Source: Anastatus disparis (taxonomy: Eukaryota > Arthropoda > Insecta > Hymenoptera > Eupelmidae). From it: DNA of 64,000 bases. The stretch covers positions 9,882,001 through 9,946,000 of the forward strand of contig JAFFSR010000347.1 of NCBI GenBank assembly GCA_017163975.1. Reading direction: 5' to 3'. Shown here one piece after another: positions 1 through 12,200 of the stretch. Each line of letters begins with the position of its first letter. Positions within the stretch are counted from its first letter, which is position 1. Made by a program: the position numbers and the translations under genes. The notes under the pieces were generated by a model. It worked only from the letters and a program-made list of their open reading frames with translations, was not told the origin of the DNA and made no database searches.

Positions 1-960
1 TGTAACTTGATATGCTTTTGTTTAAACCGACATGTATATGAATAATAAATCACGCAATTATTTTACACAGAGTTTTTAAATAGAATTTCTAGAAAAGTCT
101 TATGAATCAAGAATCGAATGATTATTCTAGAAAGTATTAGCTTCATATCTTTTATACTGAATGTAACCTGATACCTCCATCATAAGTTGTTTACATTCCA
201 AATAAAAGAATAGTCTCATGAATCGCTATATATTTTTCTTGGAATAATAAATTGATGAATGTAATCTGATATGCTTTTTGTTTAAACCGACATGTATATG
301 AATAATAAATCGACGAATGTAACCTGATATGCTTTTGTTAAAGCCGACATGTATATGAATAATAAATCGACGAATATAACCTGATATGCTTTTGTTAAAG
401 CCGACATGTATATGAATAATATATACAATTATTTTACACAGAGTTTTTTAAATAGAATTTCTGAAAAGATCTCAAAATTCAAGAATCGTATGATTATTCT
501 AGAATGTATTAACTTCATATCTTTTACACTGAATGTAACCTGATACCTCCACCATAAGTTGTTTACATTCCAAATAAAAGAATAGTCTCATGAATCGCTA
601 CATATTTTTTATAAGTAGAAATCTATGAATGTAACCTGATATGCTTTTGTTTAAGCCGACATGTACATGAATAATAAATCACACCATGATTTTACACAAG
701 GTTTTTTAATGAAATTTCTAGAAAGATCTCATGATTTAAGAACCGTATGATTATAAATCACCGGATGTAGTTGTTTACTTTTCAAATGAAAGAAAGATTG
801 ATTATGAATTACTGCGCAATATTTCTTGGAATTACGTTTTAATACGTAATTTCTAGAAAGATCAAAGGTCTTACGAAATGTTGCACAGTGAATTACGAAA
901 TGTTGCACAATATTTCATGGAATCACTTTATAAAATAAAATGTAATAATAAATAAAGAAA
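1..960. repeat. AT-rich nested tandem repeat block
   Basis: A unit of about 60 bp (core GAATGTAACCTGATATGCTT followed by an AAGCCGACATGTATATGAAT segment) occurs near 1, in tandem at about 255-425, and again at about 625. A longer segment of about 180 bp containing the phrase TTTTACACAGAGTTTTT recurs near 60, 430 and 690, so small units sit inside a larger duplicated block. No open frame of interest is present. It looks like satellite or element-terminal sequence, not coding DNA. Confidence 0.75.
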
Positions 961-969
961 GCTAAAGGA

Positions 970-1712
970 TAAGTATTTATGAAAATTACACCCCTCTAGA
1001 AGCAATAGTTTCCGAGATATCGAGTTTTTAAATTTGAAAATTTTAATTTCGAAATATCTCGAAAACTATTGGTCCTAGCGAAAAACGGACGAAATTTTTA
1101 AAGACTCGAATGAAATGGCTTTGATGGGTGATCTACCCATATACGTAATAAAATTTTGAAATTTCCGCCATTTTGAAATTTTTTTTTTTTTAGATATTAA
1201 TTTTTTTGCGTTAATACATAAAGGCACTTGCAAAATACACATTTATGAAAATCGCGCCCCTCTGGAAGCAATAGTTTTCGAGATATCGAGTTTTGAAATT
1301 TGAAAATTTTAATTTTGAAATATCTCGAAAACTATTGGTCCTAGCGAAAAACGGACGAAATTTTTAAAGACTCGAATGAAATGGCTTTGATGGGTGATCT
1401 ACCCATATACGTAATAAAATTTTGAAATTTCCACCACTTTGGAATTTTTTTTTTTTAGATATTAATTTTTTTGCGTTAATACATAAAGGCACTTGCAAGA
1501 TACACATTTATGAAAATCGCGCCCCTCTAGAAGCAATAGTTTTCGAGATATCGAGTTTTGAAATTTGAAAATTTTAATTTTGAAATATCTCGAAAACTAT
1601 TGGTCCTAGCGAAAAACGGACGAAATTTTTAAAGACTCGAATGAAATGACTTTGATGGGTGATCTACCCATATACGTAATAAAATTTTGAAATTTCCACC
1701 ATTTTGGAATTT
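970..1712. repeat. Tandem repeat, three units of about 266 bp
   Basis: Three near-identical units are phased by the phrase CCCCTCT(A/G)GAAGCAATAG at about 991, 1257 and 1522. Each unit holds an internal imperfect inverted repeat (TCGAGATATCGAG... against ...GAAATATCTCGA) and the phrase GGGTGATCTACCCATATACG. The high identity suggests recent amplification or ongoing homogenisation. No gene is seen. Confidence 0.85.
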
Positions 1713-1732
1713 TTTTCTTCCTAATTTTTCTT

Positions 1733-1742
<10 letters not shown>

Positions 1743-1776
<34 letters not shown>
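1743..1776. repeat. (TA)n microsatellite
   Basis: Uninterrupted TA dinucleotides of about 34 bp follow a short GT run. A 61-aa open frame across it (IYIYIY...) is a low-complexity artefact. Confidence 0.9.
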
Positions 1777-1778
<2 letters not shown>

Positions 1779-1779
1779 C

Positions 1780-2225
1780 TTAAATTATTGTACGTTGAGA
1801 ATAAAACTTCTAGAAAGCTCTTTCTTTTATGATGAATACATTGCGCAGTTATTTTACCAAGGTCACTCATGACTAAGTTATTCATCAATTGTCAATGCAA
1901 CCCGATCCTTTATTTCCGATCAGGGATTCCCCGATGCGCATATGAAATTGCGCAGTTATTTTACCAAGGTCTCTCTCTATCTCTCTCTCAGCTTTAACTC
2001 TAGGATCGGGGATCGGGGAGTCGGCTGCTGCTCGCGCATCTGCACAGGTGGGTGATGACGTCATAATTCGCACCTGTGGGTGGTGACGTCAGCTGTGGGT
2101 GGTGGGTGGGTGGTGGGTTGTGACGTCATAAGTGCTGAGTCACGATTTGCACCTGTCCGCTAGTCGCACAGGTGAGTCGAGGGAGTGGTGGTGGGGGGAG
2201 CCAGAATCTCCATTGCTTACCTACT
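1780..2225 (+). mobile_element. Right terminus of a Polinton-like element (solo end)
   Basis: Read from 2225 on the minus strand, this begins AGTAGGTAAGCAATGGAG, then TTCTGGCTCCCCCC and CACCTGTGCG. That matches the terminus of the complete Polinton at 28372/43043 (AGTAGGTAAACAAAGAG, TTCTGGCTACCCCC, CACCTGTGCAGG). The last 200 bp are GC-rich and contain three TGACGTCA palindromes and several CACCTG motifs. No Polinton gene is recognisable to its left, so this is a solo or deleted end. The inner boundary is not certain. Confidence 0.6.
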
Positions 2226-2229
2226 GAGC

Positions 2230-2720
2230 ATTTTTAAAATTTTGAAAAAGAAATTTTAAAAAGAAAATGTTATTTATTTAACCAGTTAGATCTCGAAAAT
2301 TACTCGATGGATTTGCTTCAAATTTTGTATACCATCTATGTTTTTCTATAACTAGACGGGAAGCTATTGAAAATTGGTATTCATAGTGTAGTTTTATTTT
2401 TATAGAGCCATTTCAAAAATTTGAAAAAATTTTCGATTTTTAATTTTTTTTGTATTTTACGTAAGTTACTTGATGAATTTGCTTTGAGATTTCCATGGGA
2501 ATAATTTGCATCTGCCAAAAGAAGGATAACTTTTATAAACCGATCTTTTTAGCGTAGTTTTAATTTTAGAAAATTTTAAAAATTTTCTTAAAAAATTTTC
2601 ATATTTCAGTTTTTTTCCATTTTACGTAAAGTACTCGATAGAATTGCTCTAAAATTTGTATACAAGTTATTTGCTACTGTCTTTATAAACCAAATTTAAA
2701 AAAAATAATTTTCTCAGCGC
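2230..2720. repeat. Degenerate AT-rich repeat, about 3 units
   Basis: Units of roughly 150-170 bp share phrases such as ACTCGATGGATTTGCTT / ACTTGATGAATTTGCTT / ACTCGATAGAATTGCTC together with an ATTTTACGTAA element. They are strongly diverged and no gene is seen. From 2720 to about 3490 the sequence is AT-rich with no gene or clear repeat. Confidence 0.5.
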
Positions 2721-3489
2721 AGCTTTTTGATCACTTCTTTTGATGCCCACTAGTCATATATTAAAATCACATTTGAATAAATATAAAAAAATTAATGAAA
2801 CTCAAAGAGCTCTATGAGAAAGCATTCCGCCAAAGCACTTGGCAGCGTTTTTTATTTTAAGTTAATTATTTCAAATAAATGGGATTATAAAATTCTTCAA
2901 GAAGATGAATTAAACTTGCAATTAATTTGTTCAATTGTTTTTTTGTATCATTTTTATTGAGATTAGCAACAGTTTTCTTCGTTGATAAATTCTTTCATTT
3001 TAAATTGATTTCTTTTTCTTTTTCTTAGATCTGTTAAATAAATAGGTCAAAATGAGTTTTAAAGAGAAGATGCCATAAGTCCAAACTCAAAATAATATAC
3101 GTTTTCCTTATTTTTGAAGCAACCAAAAATAAGGAATTTTTCGGCCTGATCTTAATGAAAAAATAGAAAATAATTTTTTTTGATGATACAAAGCTTTCTC
3201 TATAAAAAAGCGAAAACAAGAGCAAAAAAAGATGAAAAAAAATCGTTGTTACTGTAGATCTTTTGATGATCGTTGGACTACAAAGACGAATCACAATAAT
3301 ACTTTACGATTATATGTCAGTAGTTATTGCGCAGTGATATTTTTGCAATTTATTTACACACAAATTAGACGCTACTCTTATATTTTGAATTATTATTATT
3401 AAGATGATTTTTATCCTGACCTGAAACTAACTAAAGGATCTCGGATTAGAACTTAACTACCTAAATATTTAATAAATGAATATAGTTGA

Positions 3490-5475
3490 CTGTCTGACAC
3501 TCTTAACGAGATGACGGCGTTATTGGAATGGATATTTGCTATTTTTATTTTATTAATATCTTTTTAAATTCATTATTTAAACAAATGTAATGACTTGTCC
3601 ACACTAAAACTATGTTGTTACAATAATTTTTGTTAAATTAAATATTTAGTTTAACTTGTAATTTTTTATAAACTTTGAATGGAAATTCAATATTAAGCTC
3701 GATAAACCTAATCTCAAAATACTATGCATCGAAAGTTTGCTAATAACTTCTTATGTATAGTGTTTTCATGAATTCTTTGACTTGTCCGCACTCAGGATTA
3801 ATATTACAAACTTCCTTACTGAAGGCGTAGCGAAAAACTTTATTTGACGCATCATTTATTCGTAAACTTCGTATGAAAATATTATTAAGAGGGGGCGGGG
3901 ACAAATCTGATAAGCCGTTAAATTATACAGCGCCTTCCAAAAGTTCCGGGCCACTTTAATACTTTTAGAACGGCTTGAGATATGGGATTGAAATTTTCAA
4001 AGGTTTAATAGGGTTACCAAATCTATTATTTGACAGAAAAAGTACCAACCCCACCTGGAGAGGGGGAAGCGGGGTGGAAGAAGTAGGAGTAAAAAAATCT
4101 TAAATGAGATGGGGGTCAAGTGGGGGCTCTTTTAAAAAAGCTTTTTCAGGCGAATAAAACGCAAGGTCGCAGAGGTCTCTACGATTTTTTTCGCCTAGTC
4201 ATGATCATTTAAACATTTAGATTTTAACATGAGAACGACAATGTCCATTTGGAGTCCAGCTTTAATTCAGTTGTTTTTACGGACCTTGCTTTAACAAAAT
4301 CAACATATTTAAATGATCATAACTCGGCGAAAAAAAATCGTAGAGATCTCCGTGACCTCGCGTTTTATTCGTCTGGAAAAGCTCTTTCAAAGGAGCCCCC
4401 ACTTGACCCCCATCCCATTTAGGATTTTTTTACTTCTGCTTTTCCCACTCCGCTCCCCCCTCCCCAGGTAGGGTAGGTACTTCTTCAGATCTCTGTGACC
4501 TCGCGTTTTATTCATCTGGAAAAGTTCTTTCGAAAGAGCCTCCACTCGACTCCTCATCTTATTTAAGATTTTTTTACTTCGGCCTCCCCCGCCCCCAGAG
4601 GGTGGGGTGGGTAATTTTTCTGTAAAATAATGGATTTTGTAACCCTATTGAACTTCTGAAAATTTCAAACTCAAGTCGTTCTAAAATTATTTGAATGGCC
4701 CGAAACTGTTGGAAGACTCTGTATAGTGAACATGGAAAAGGAAAATACCTAAAAAGAATGTACTAACTTGAATCAATACTAATTAGAACATTACTAGTCA
4801 TTTTTTAATTGATACTCAGTGTATACTTTAAGATGACCTATATTAATACAATTTTTGACGCAAATTGTCCCTAGAAATATTTGGGATATTATCGAATTTC
4901 CGTACTATGGGTCTAAATTATCTTATACTAACATAGTACCTATGCAATACTTACTGCGGCGCTGTCGAGTATGAAACTTCAATACAACTAATTCATCATA
5001 TCGTAAAAACCATTAAATTGTATAAAAATTTTTAACAGTCGATAAATATAATATTAATCATATAATATTTAACAAATTTAAATTACTAATAATTAATTTT
5101 TAACCAAGTTAATTATTTTAAAACGGGGGAGAGCAGATGAATTTTTTCGCTATGATAAAAAAATTTGTAAGATTAAACTTCAGTGCGGAAAACTCACAAA
5201 ATCCACCGAAATACTATACACGAAAAGTTGAACGCAAACTTTTGATGTATAGTATTTTGAGGTTAGGTTTGTCGAGCTTGATCTAATTTGCGATCCAAGT
5301 TTTTAAAAAAATAATAAATTCAAATGATTTTTTTTTTTGACAAAAATGATTGTACTAACATAGCTTATATTTGTTTAAATTATAAATTTGAAAAGATATC
5401 AACAAAATAAAAAAGGCAAAAATCGATTCCAACAGCTCCGATATCCCGTTAAGTTGAAAATTAACTATCAGTAAG
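3490..5475. mobile_element. 2-kb fold-back element with about 400-bp arms
   Basis: The segment at about 3490-3905 reappears inverted at about 5120-5475. Shared phrases include TTAACG(A/G)GAT, TTTTTATTTTATTAATATC, GACTTGTCC(A/G)CACT, AAACCTAACCTCAAAATACTA and a G-rich end. The arms are diverged. One-arm copies of the same sequence occur at 26725-26935 and 40290-40705, the latter inside the Polinton. The middle holds a nested palindromic element (3928-4721) and AT-rich filler. No transposase is visible, so this is a non-autonomous family. Confidence 0.6.
3928..4721. mobile_element. Palindromic MITE, TA target duplication
   Basis: Termini are TA|CAGCGCCTTCCAAAAGTT and, inverted, AACTGTTGGAAGACTCTG|TA. 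The arms (phrases GGGTTACAAAATC, CCCCACCTGGAGAGG, GGCGAATAAAACGC) pair across a centre near 4230. The right arm contains a partial tandem duplication of about 140 bp (repeated CCTCGCGTTTTATTC), so the arms are unequal. It is non-coding, of Tc1/mariner-like terminal style. Confidence 0.65.
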
Positions 5476-5479
5476 AGGA

Positions 5480-7290
5480 TTTATTATAAAAAAGATTTTA
5501 TAGTCATCAACTTTTAATCCTAGCATAGAAAAATCAGTCCCATAGACACTAACAATTATATTCTCTGCAAAATATTGTTTCTGAATCAGATAGGTGAAAT
5601 GTCAGTCGTAGTACCGAAAAAATAGGTATACGCAACAGAAATTCATGTACTCTGTTCGCTATATAGTTGTGCCAACATTAGTAGTTAAAATTTGAGAAGT
5701 ATGATACTTATTAAAATTATACTACCACATTTTTTTTCAATAATTCATCACAGAAATAATACATACTACGAGTAGTATTGATTTTAATGGTATTTATCTT
5801 TTTCCGTGAATCCTCAATACATAACCATACATTTAGAAACACAGACCTGGGTCATTAATGCCGTGTTAATGTTTCTTTATGAAAATTCCGATAAAAAAAT
5901 CTAAAAAAATTCTGGAATACTTACATATGTTTTTTCTTCATAGCCCAATAGTTTTTTTGATAATTTGTAATGTAAAAATTTGTTTCTAATTATTTATTTA
6001 TAACTAGATATTTAATCTGAAAATTCGGCTTGTGCCATTAATGACCCAGATTACGGACGAAGGATTAAACCTATTACTTTATAAACAATGTAACCTTATG
6101 AAATCATTTATAGTTTAACCTTCTGAAGGCCAGCATTACTCGCAAAGGTATCATGCGATGATGGGCACATATCTACCACTAGTTGGGAGGCACTTGAATT
6201 AAAATTTACAATGAAATATTACTTTTTCATAAAAAAAATACCGGTGCTCGGAAGATTAAGTTCAGCGATATAAAAAATCTGTACACTGGGCTTGATTACA
6301 TATTATTTTTCTTACCAATCATCACCTTAGCAAACGGTTACCTAAAGCAGTTTGAAAGCCGCTTCATTCTATTCTCCGGTTTCCTTAAACCGGATGAATT
6401 AAAATTTGAAGGGGTTACTCAAAATATGAAAAATAGAGCTTATTGAAGAAGACTTTGAGAGATCAAAAGATTTTTGCTAACTTTTTCTGCTGACAGGTTA
6501 TTTTTTCTTTGAAGTTTAATCCGTAGTAAATAGTTTCTTTGATAAACAATATAGAGAGAAATTAAATTAAAATTAGTATTTTTTTATAATAATTTGGAAT
6601 TTTTAAATCAAAAAAGTAAAATAAGTCTTTAAAATTTTGGTAGCTCATTATTTTTGCTATCAATCACCAAATTATTATCAATCATCTTAAATTTTGCTTT
6701 ATTTTTCATTGTCGCTTATTTAAACTTTCTAATCTTAAGTCTTATACATATTAAAATTACATTTCCAAATAGATAATGTACGACTATTCTCTATCTATTC
6801 TAAAAGAAAACAAATTCTCTTAGTTATTATATATTTTCTAATGTATATGTTTGAAATGATTTACACTGATATAAAGTATATCGTTAATATTTTTTAAATC
6901 TTTGTCAGTATTTTTTTAAAAATTATATTCACTATTAAAAGAATAAATATAATGTAATAAATCATGCATAATAAATGAAAATATGAATAATATTTTCGAC
7001 TTTATGTGTCTGTGTTTTATTTGGACATTATTAAAATTAATTAATATTACGATAATACGATTTGAATTAAGACTTTTTTTCTTGACTCTTGCATTATTTA
7101 GCTGAAGCATAGTTCGCGAATGTGAACTAAAATATGGTGAATTAAATTATAATTTAACATAATCGCTTTGTAGCTTTAAAGCCATTCAGCATTTGAGCTT
7201 CAATGAATTTATATACGATAAAATATATTTCCTAACCCTTTGCGACATGACTTAATTGGAGTGAAGTATTTTTCTAAACTAAGACGGGTT
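5480..7290. other. AT-rich stretch, no gene seen
   Basis: No coding signal was recognised on either strand; short open frames here are AT-rich and low-complexity. The only structure noted is a small inverted-repeat element at 5847-6049. Confidence 0.6.
5847..6049. mobile_element. Small MITE-like inverted repeat (about 200 bp)
   Basis: The ends CTGGGTCATTAATGCC and, inverted, GGCATTAATGACCCAG differ at one internal position and enclose AT-rich sequence. A clear target duplication is not visible, so the assignment is tentative. Confidence 0.4.
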
Positions 7291-7930
7291 TTGAGTTATC
7301 AGGGTCACTGATTTCGAATCTGAATTCAGAATTTTAAAATTTAAAATGGTGGATTCAATACGGTGGACGTTTTTTTTAAAATCAACAGATTTCTATCAAA
7401 CTTCTTGAATACAGACTTCGAGGTTGCTAATAATAAATAATGATGAATAAACATGCAAGGTCAGGCTTACATAATATTTAGCCATAATACATTATGTTAT
7501 GATTTTAACTTTTGTTTATCTATCTCCAGACTCATAACCGACGATCCTAAAAAGTCCACATACTAGATTTAGCGTCAAGCTCTTGATTTTTTGAAATTTC
7601 GTCTGTCATCTTAGATCCAACATCTCAAATTTAAAAAATATAACTTTACATTCGTAATCAGTGACCCAAAAAATCCTTGTATACTAAATTTGCCGCAAAT
7701 CTGTTAAATTTTGAAAAAAAACCTCTTCTATTTTCAATTTCGGAAATCCAACCTCAGATTTGTAACAAGTGTTCCCAAAAATCCTCCTTATACCAAATTT
7801 AGTGCAAATTCGTGATTCCCAAGAAACTGCTCACCATATTGCAACCGTTATCTTGAATTTTGAAAATCTTACCTCGGATCCGTAATCAGCGACTTCGGTA
7901 ATTCTTGTACATCGGATTTGATAATAATTT
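7290..7930. repeat. Degenerate tandem satellite of about 115-bp units
   Basis: Diverged units carry phrases such as TCCGTAATCAGCGAC, AAAATCCTTGTATACTAAATTT and CCAACCTCAGATT. No gene is present; the 64-aa frame at 7918-8112 is unsupported. Confidence 0.55.
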
Positions 7931-8092
7931 GTTGGTTTAAAAAATTGGTTCAACTTATTGGACTTTTGGATGCCATATTGGATCTACTACATTGGATTTA
8001 CCACTTTAAATTTCAAAATTTTAAGTACTCAACGATCATCAAAATACAAAATACATCAATATTTCTATACATCCCTACTCAAATTGTAAGAA

Positions 8093-8145
8093 AATTCTTT
8101 TTAAAAAGATAGTACGCTCAGCGTATTGTCTTTTTAAAAAGAATT
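8093..8145. other. Perfect 17-bp stem hairpin beside the receptor exon
   Basis: AATTCTTTTTAAAAAGA (8093-8109) is exactly inverted at 8129-8145 around a 19-nt loop that itself contains ACGCTCAGCGT. It lies in the intron, about 50 nt past the 5' splice site of the minus-strand receptor exon. Confidence 0.7.
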
Positions 8146-8193
8146 GGCTAAGTAAGTAATTAATCTGTTTTGTATTTACATGCATTGACTTAC

Positions 8194-8745
8194 CTGTGGT
8201 GAATAACACGATCGCTTTTAAGCAACTATATTCTGCTGAATCTACATGTAAGGCTTTTAATTTTTCTACTTGCTCTTGGAAAATTCTTATATGGTCCATA
8301 AAAGCAACTACACGATCAGCTGCCATTGGGGATGCATGTAAACCAGCAGCTGCTAAGAGAGGTGCTACGTGTAATGGCATCGAGCATTGACTTGCATTCA
8401 AAACAAATAATTCACTCCACACAAGTCTTAAAAGTGCTACTTGATCTGTAACTTGCAGGTCAGGAAAAAAAGGAATGTTCCTAGCCCATTCCACTGCTGA
8501 AAACAGTAGTCGTGCAGCAAGTTCACAAATGTTATCAATACCCATTATGTTATTTGGTTGCACGCATTGGTTATATCTTGAAGTTGAATATGGTTCTGCT
8601 CGCAGCAGTAAACTTATATAAGAAGATAAATATGAACGCCCATTTGCATTAGAACAGGACACAGAATCACTATTAGCTAAGGCAAATTGTCCTGATATTA
8701 TTGGAACATTAGGCGGTGTAGACGGAACTCTTCCTCTTTGTACTG
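8194..8745 (-). CDS. svp: COUP-TF/seven-up nuclear receptor, ligand-binding-domain exon
   Basis: This exon encodes the start of the ligand-binding domain of a COUP-TF (NR2F) orphan nuclear receptor, a nuclear DNA-binding transcription regulator; seven-up acts in insect photoreceptor, neural and heart cell fate. It opens with AVQRGRV, the segment just after the DNA-binding domain in this family. It continues through a divergent linker, [32 protein letters not shown], the highly conserved helix region [40 protein letters not shown] and [20 protein letters not shown]. On the minus strand it starts after an AG acceptor (TTATAG/CA, split Ala codon) and ends at ACCACAG/GTAAGT. The last third of the domain and the DNA-binding exons were not found, so flanking introns are long or extend past the window. 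ATG-initiated readings within it are artefacts. Confidence 0.95.
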
Positions 8746-9265
8746 CTATAATTAAAAAAAGTCAAATATTTTGTAAAAGTTATTTATTAAAATAGACAAT
8801 AATATATTTCTTATCTTAAAATATAGTTTTGTAGTATTTACACTTTATTAAAGTTTTGTAGGCTTCGTAAATATAACGAATATTACATTTATACCTTTCC
8901 TAGAAAATGTTAATTACAATTATTTAAAGTTTTTTACATTTCAGTAACTGTAATTTAAAAATATTAAAACAATCGAATTCTCACGAAAAACAATAATATT
9001 CTATTCATAATAAATCAAAACTTACTCAGAAATATTTTATTCAAATAAAAAAAAACGACTACGATAAGTTAATTATATTTGCTGATCTTTCTTTTTAACA
9101 GTTCGGTAACTTATTTGTTAATCTTTTTAGGATCTGCAAACATAAATAATACATGAGGAATAAAATAATTTGAAAACATTAAAACTTCAGTAAAATGCTG
9201 TTTAAAAATAATACTATATGAAATGAAAAGCTTAAACCATTTTCGAGAAGTTTAAATAACATACA
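8746..9265. other. Intron flank, no gene seen
   Basis: AT-rich sequence immediately upstream (minus sense) of the receptor exon, including its polypyrimidine/acceptor region at 8746-8765. No other feature was recognised. Confidence 0.6.
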
Positions 9266-12200
9266 CTCAAAAAAAACCCGAATCCAGCGCTGCGAAGTTG
9301 ATCGTATTAGCGGGATGCGAACAACACTCGAAGCATAAGTATACACAAAATCGTAGTAGGTTTATGCGTGACTATACCGCAGTCAATCATTGCGACCGTC
9401 TGTACAGTATAGTAACGCGAATCCGAGTGGAGCGCTGCGACTGCATTGCCGAGTCAATCGCTTCGACTCGTCGGCATCATCCATGCCGACAGCCGAAATC
9501 GGGCACAACTTTTAGCGTTGCGTAGTTGCTTGCTCCGACTCGTCGGCGTCTCGCTTGCCGCAAGCCGAGACCGAGCACAGAGACAACGTTGCGAGTTCGT
9601 ATACTTCGACTTTCTAGATTCTAGTATTGTAAAAGTCGATATTAATACTTCACGTCAATTTAAATTATGTGTTAATTTAATTTTCATTCAAAAAGTATTT
9701 ATATGATTATTAAACAAGTAAATGTTTTAATTCTTTAATATTATTTAGATTAAATTTTATTTATTAACATATTATATGAAACGTTTATTAAATTAAATAA
9801 GGACTAATGTTTCGTTATACTTTAATATTTACTCGAATTTCAAAAATTAGATATCTTGTTTAAGTATATTCATTAATTATTTATAATAAAATGACGTTGA
9901 TCAATATTTTACATGAAAATATTTACTAAGTCGACTTAATCAGTTAATATAATTTAATAAATATCTATCTATCTATCTAAATGATATCTGATAAAAAGAG
10001 GAATTCGGATATTTTCTTCAAAATTAGGGAGAGAAAAAAGATCTTATAATCAATTATAAAATGAATATTTTTCTGACTCTTTTGCAAATTAAGAAGTTTT
10101 CAGTTATTTCCCTGTTGAAAACGAGAAAATTAATCAGGCAAGAAAAATATTTACCTTTGATATAAAAATAATAAAAATTGTTGAAGAACGACAGTTGTCT
10201 CATCTTTAAGACTTGAATATATTCGTTCATTCGTTGTCGAAATTTTATGATGGATGAATAAACATATTTATGTTATAATGTGACATTTAAAAAAAATTAC
10301 TTTTATTTTGAATTTTAATATTATTTTCTATTACCTGGTTCTTAACACTGTCAGAAAAGAATATGAAGCATCTGGATAATTTTTTTCAAATCAGTAAATT
10401 ATTACTAATCTATATGTTTTCTCACGGATTTGAAAAAATCTTTAATAAAAATAATAATCTTCAATGCACATGAAAATTTATAAATTTCTAATTTATTATT
10501 GACTAATACGTACTTATCTATTTTTAATGAAATTGAAGCACAGTACCTTGTGAGCATTCTTTTCAGATAATTAAAAATCTACATATAATTATAATAGATG
10601 TATTTAAGTCTCTTATCTAATGAATATTTTAGTAAAAAAATAATTTTAGTGATTAATATTAATACAAATCTTCCAGAATAATAAGTTCAAAAACTGTACG
10701 ACTATAAAGCAAACGAAAAAGTTTTAAATTTAGACATAAATGCTTATAACTTTAGAAAAATTGAGCGCTAGACCAAATTGACGCGGCTTATTTCATAATT
10801 AAAAAAAAAAAAAATTTCCTTAAGTTAAGAGAAAATCCGAAACTCAAATGCAATGCTCTCCTTGTGAGTTAATTTCAAAATCGAATTCATGCACAGGTAA
10901 ATAAAATATTTCTTTCATTTGATAGTTCTTTCTGAGAAATAAATTTTGTTAAATTAATATCATTTTTAGTAACGTTTATTTATTATTTGCATTATACCTA
11001 TTGTAAATTATAAATTTACATTTCTAATATTTTATAAAAATCTTTAAATTTACCAACATTTTTTTGACGAAATTGTTATATTGTTTAATTAACCAGAATC
11101 CTTTTTTTTGTAATGGACAAAGCTAAACGTTTGATTAAAAAATAATTTACGGATTCTAGCAGCAAATTTTTCGTTGTCAAAACATTTCTTATATAAAAGT
11201 AATGTAGGCATAGACGAAAATATTGTGAATAGAAAAAGATGAAGATTTATGAGGAATAAAACCAGAATTCAATTGTAGAATTTCGACCGAAACATAATTG
11301 ATGAGATATTTTATTGATTTAATAAAGTCGTTTTATCATTAAAGATTTTTAATTACATTTAATTGAAAAAAGCAAATACTTGCTAGTTTAAATAAAATAT
11401 TTTTACTTAAAGACTATATTTTTCTTGAGTCAAATATAATTCATTTCAGGAAGTAAATTTTTAAATGAAATGTGTAGATATGTCAATAAAATATTTTTTA
11501 CATTTAAAAAAAGATTTCATTCTTTGAAAATTCTATGTATACTTCTTAGTAAAATAATGATATACTTTATATATAAACAATATTCAATCAAACACTAATT
11601 AATTTGGAATAAGTATTTTCTTATTCTAAAATTGTAATTTCTTTGTTTTAAACAATGAAACTTCACTAATAAAGAGGGTAGTGCATCTTTAGATCACGAA
11701 TATTTGCTCAAACCTTGGGATAAGTTATCGAATGGCAAAATATGGGAAAAGCTAAATTTATAGACACTAACGCTCAGTATTTCTCTAATCACAGACAATT
11801 GAAGAATATCAATAAAAAAATAATTAGATTTTCAAACACTTATAGTTTATAAGCATCAATAGCTACAAGCTTAAAATTCTTTTTAAATAAAAGTTGAGCC
11901 CAAATCCTTTATAAATAGAATTTGCAGCATATAAAAATATTTTTTCCCCAAGTTATAGCACAGTAAAGGTTGGATCTGAATTTTCTTTTCAAATCTTTAA
12001 TTAATAATAAAAGCTGAAATTTGGTCCAATTTTGATTACGCTGTGACTTTTGGAAAAAAAAAAATTTTATATCGTGCAAGTGCTATTTTGAAAGGATTTG
12101 AGCATAGTTTTTATTTTAGTTTTATTAATGCCTAATAGCTATGAGTATTTACAAATCTAGTCTCGAATCTACTAAATTTTTTATTGATATTCTTTAATTG

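Noticed and set aside
1..430. Regular short repeats resembling a CRISPR array
   Set aside because: Units are contiguous without unique spacers, diverged, and the DNA is eukaryotic.
8196..8390. 64-aa plus-strand frame over the receptor exon
   Set aside because: Antisense shadow of the highly conserved minus-strand ligand-binding domain.
9298..9706. Open frames of 75 and 86 aa that reappear at 13812-14220
   Set aside because: They are the two arms of one inverted repeat read in mirror image. The amino-acid text is compositional and matches no family; reappearance reflects DNA identity, not selection on protein.
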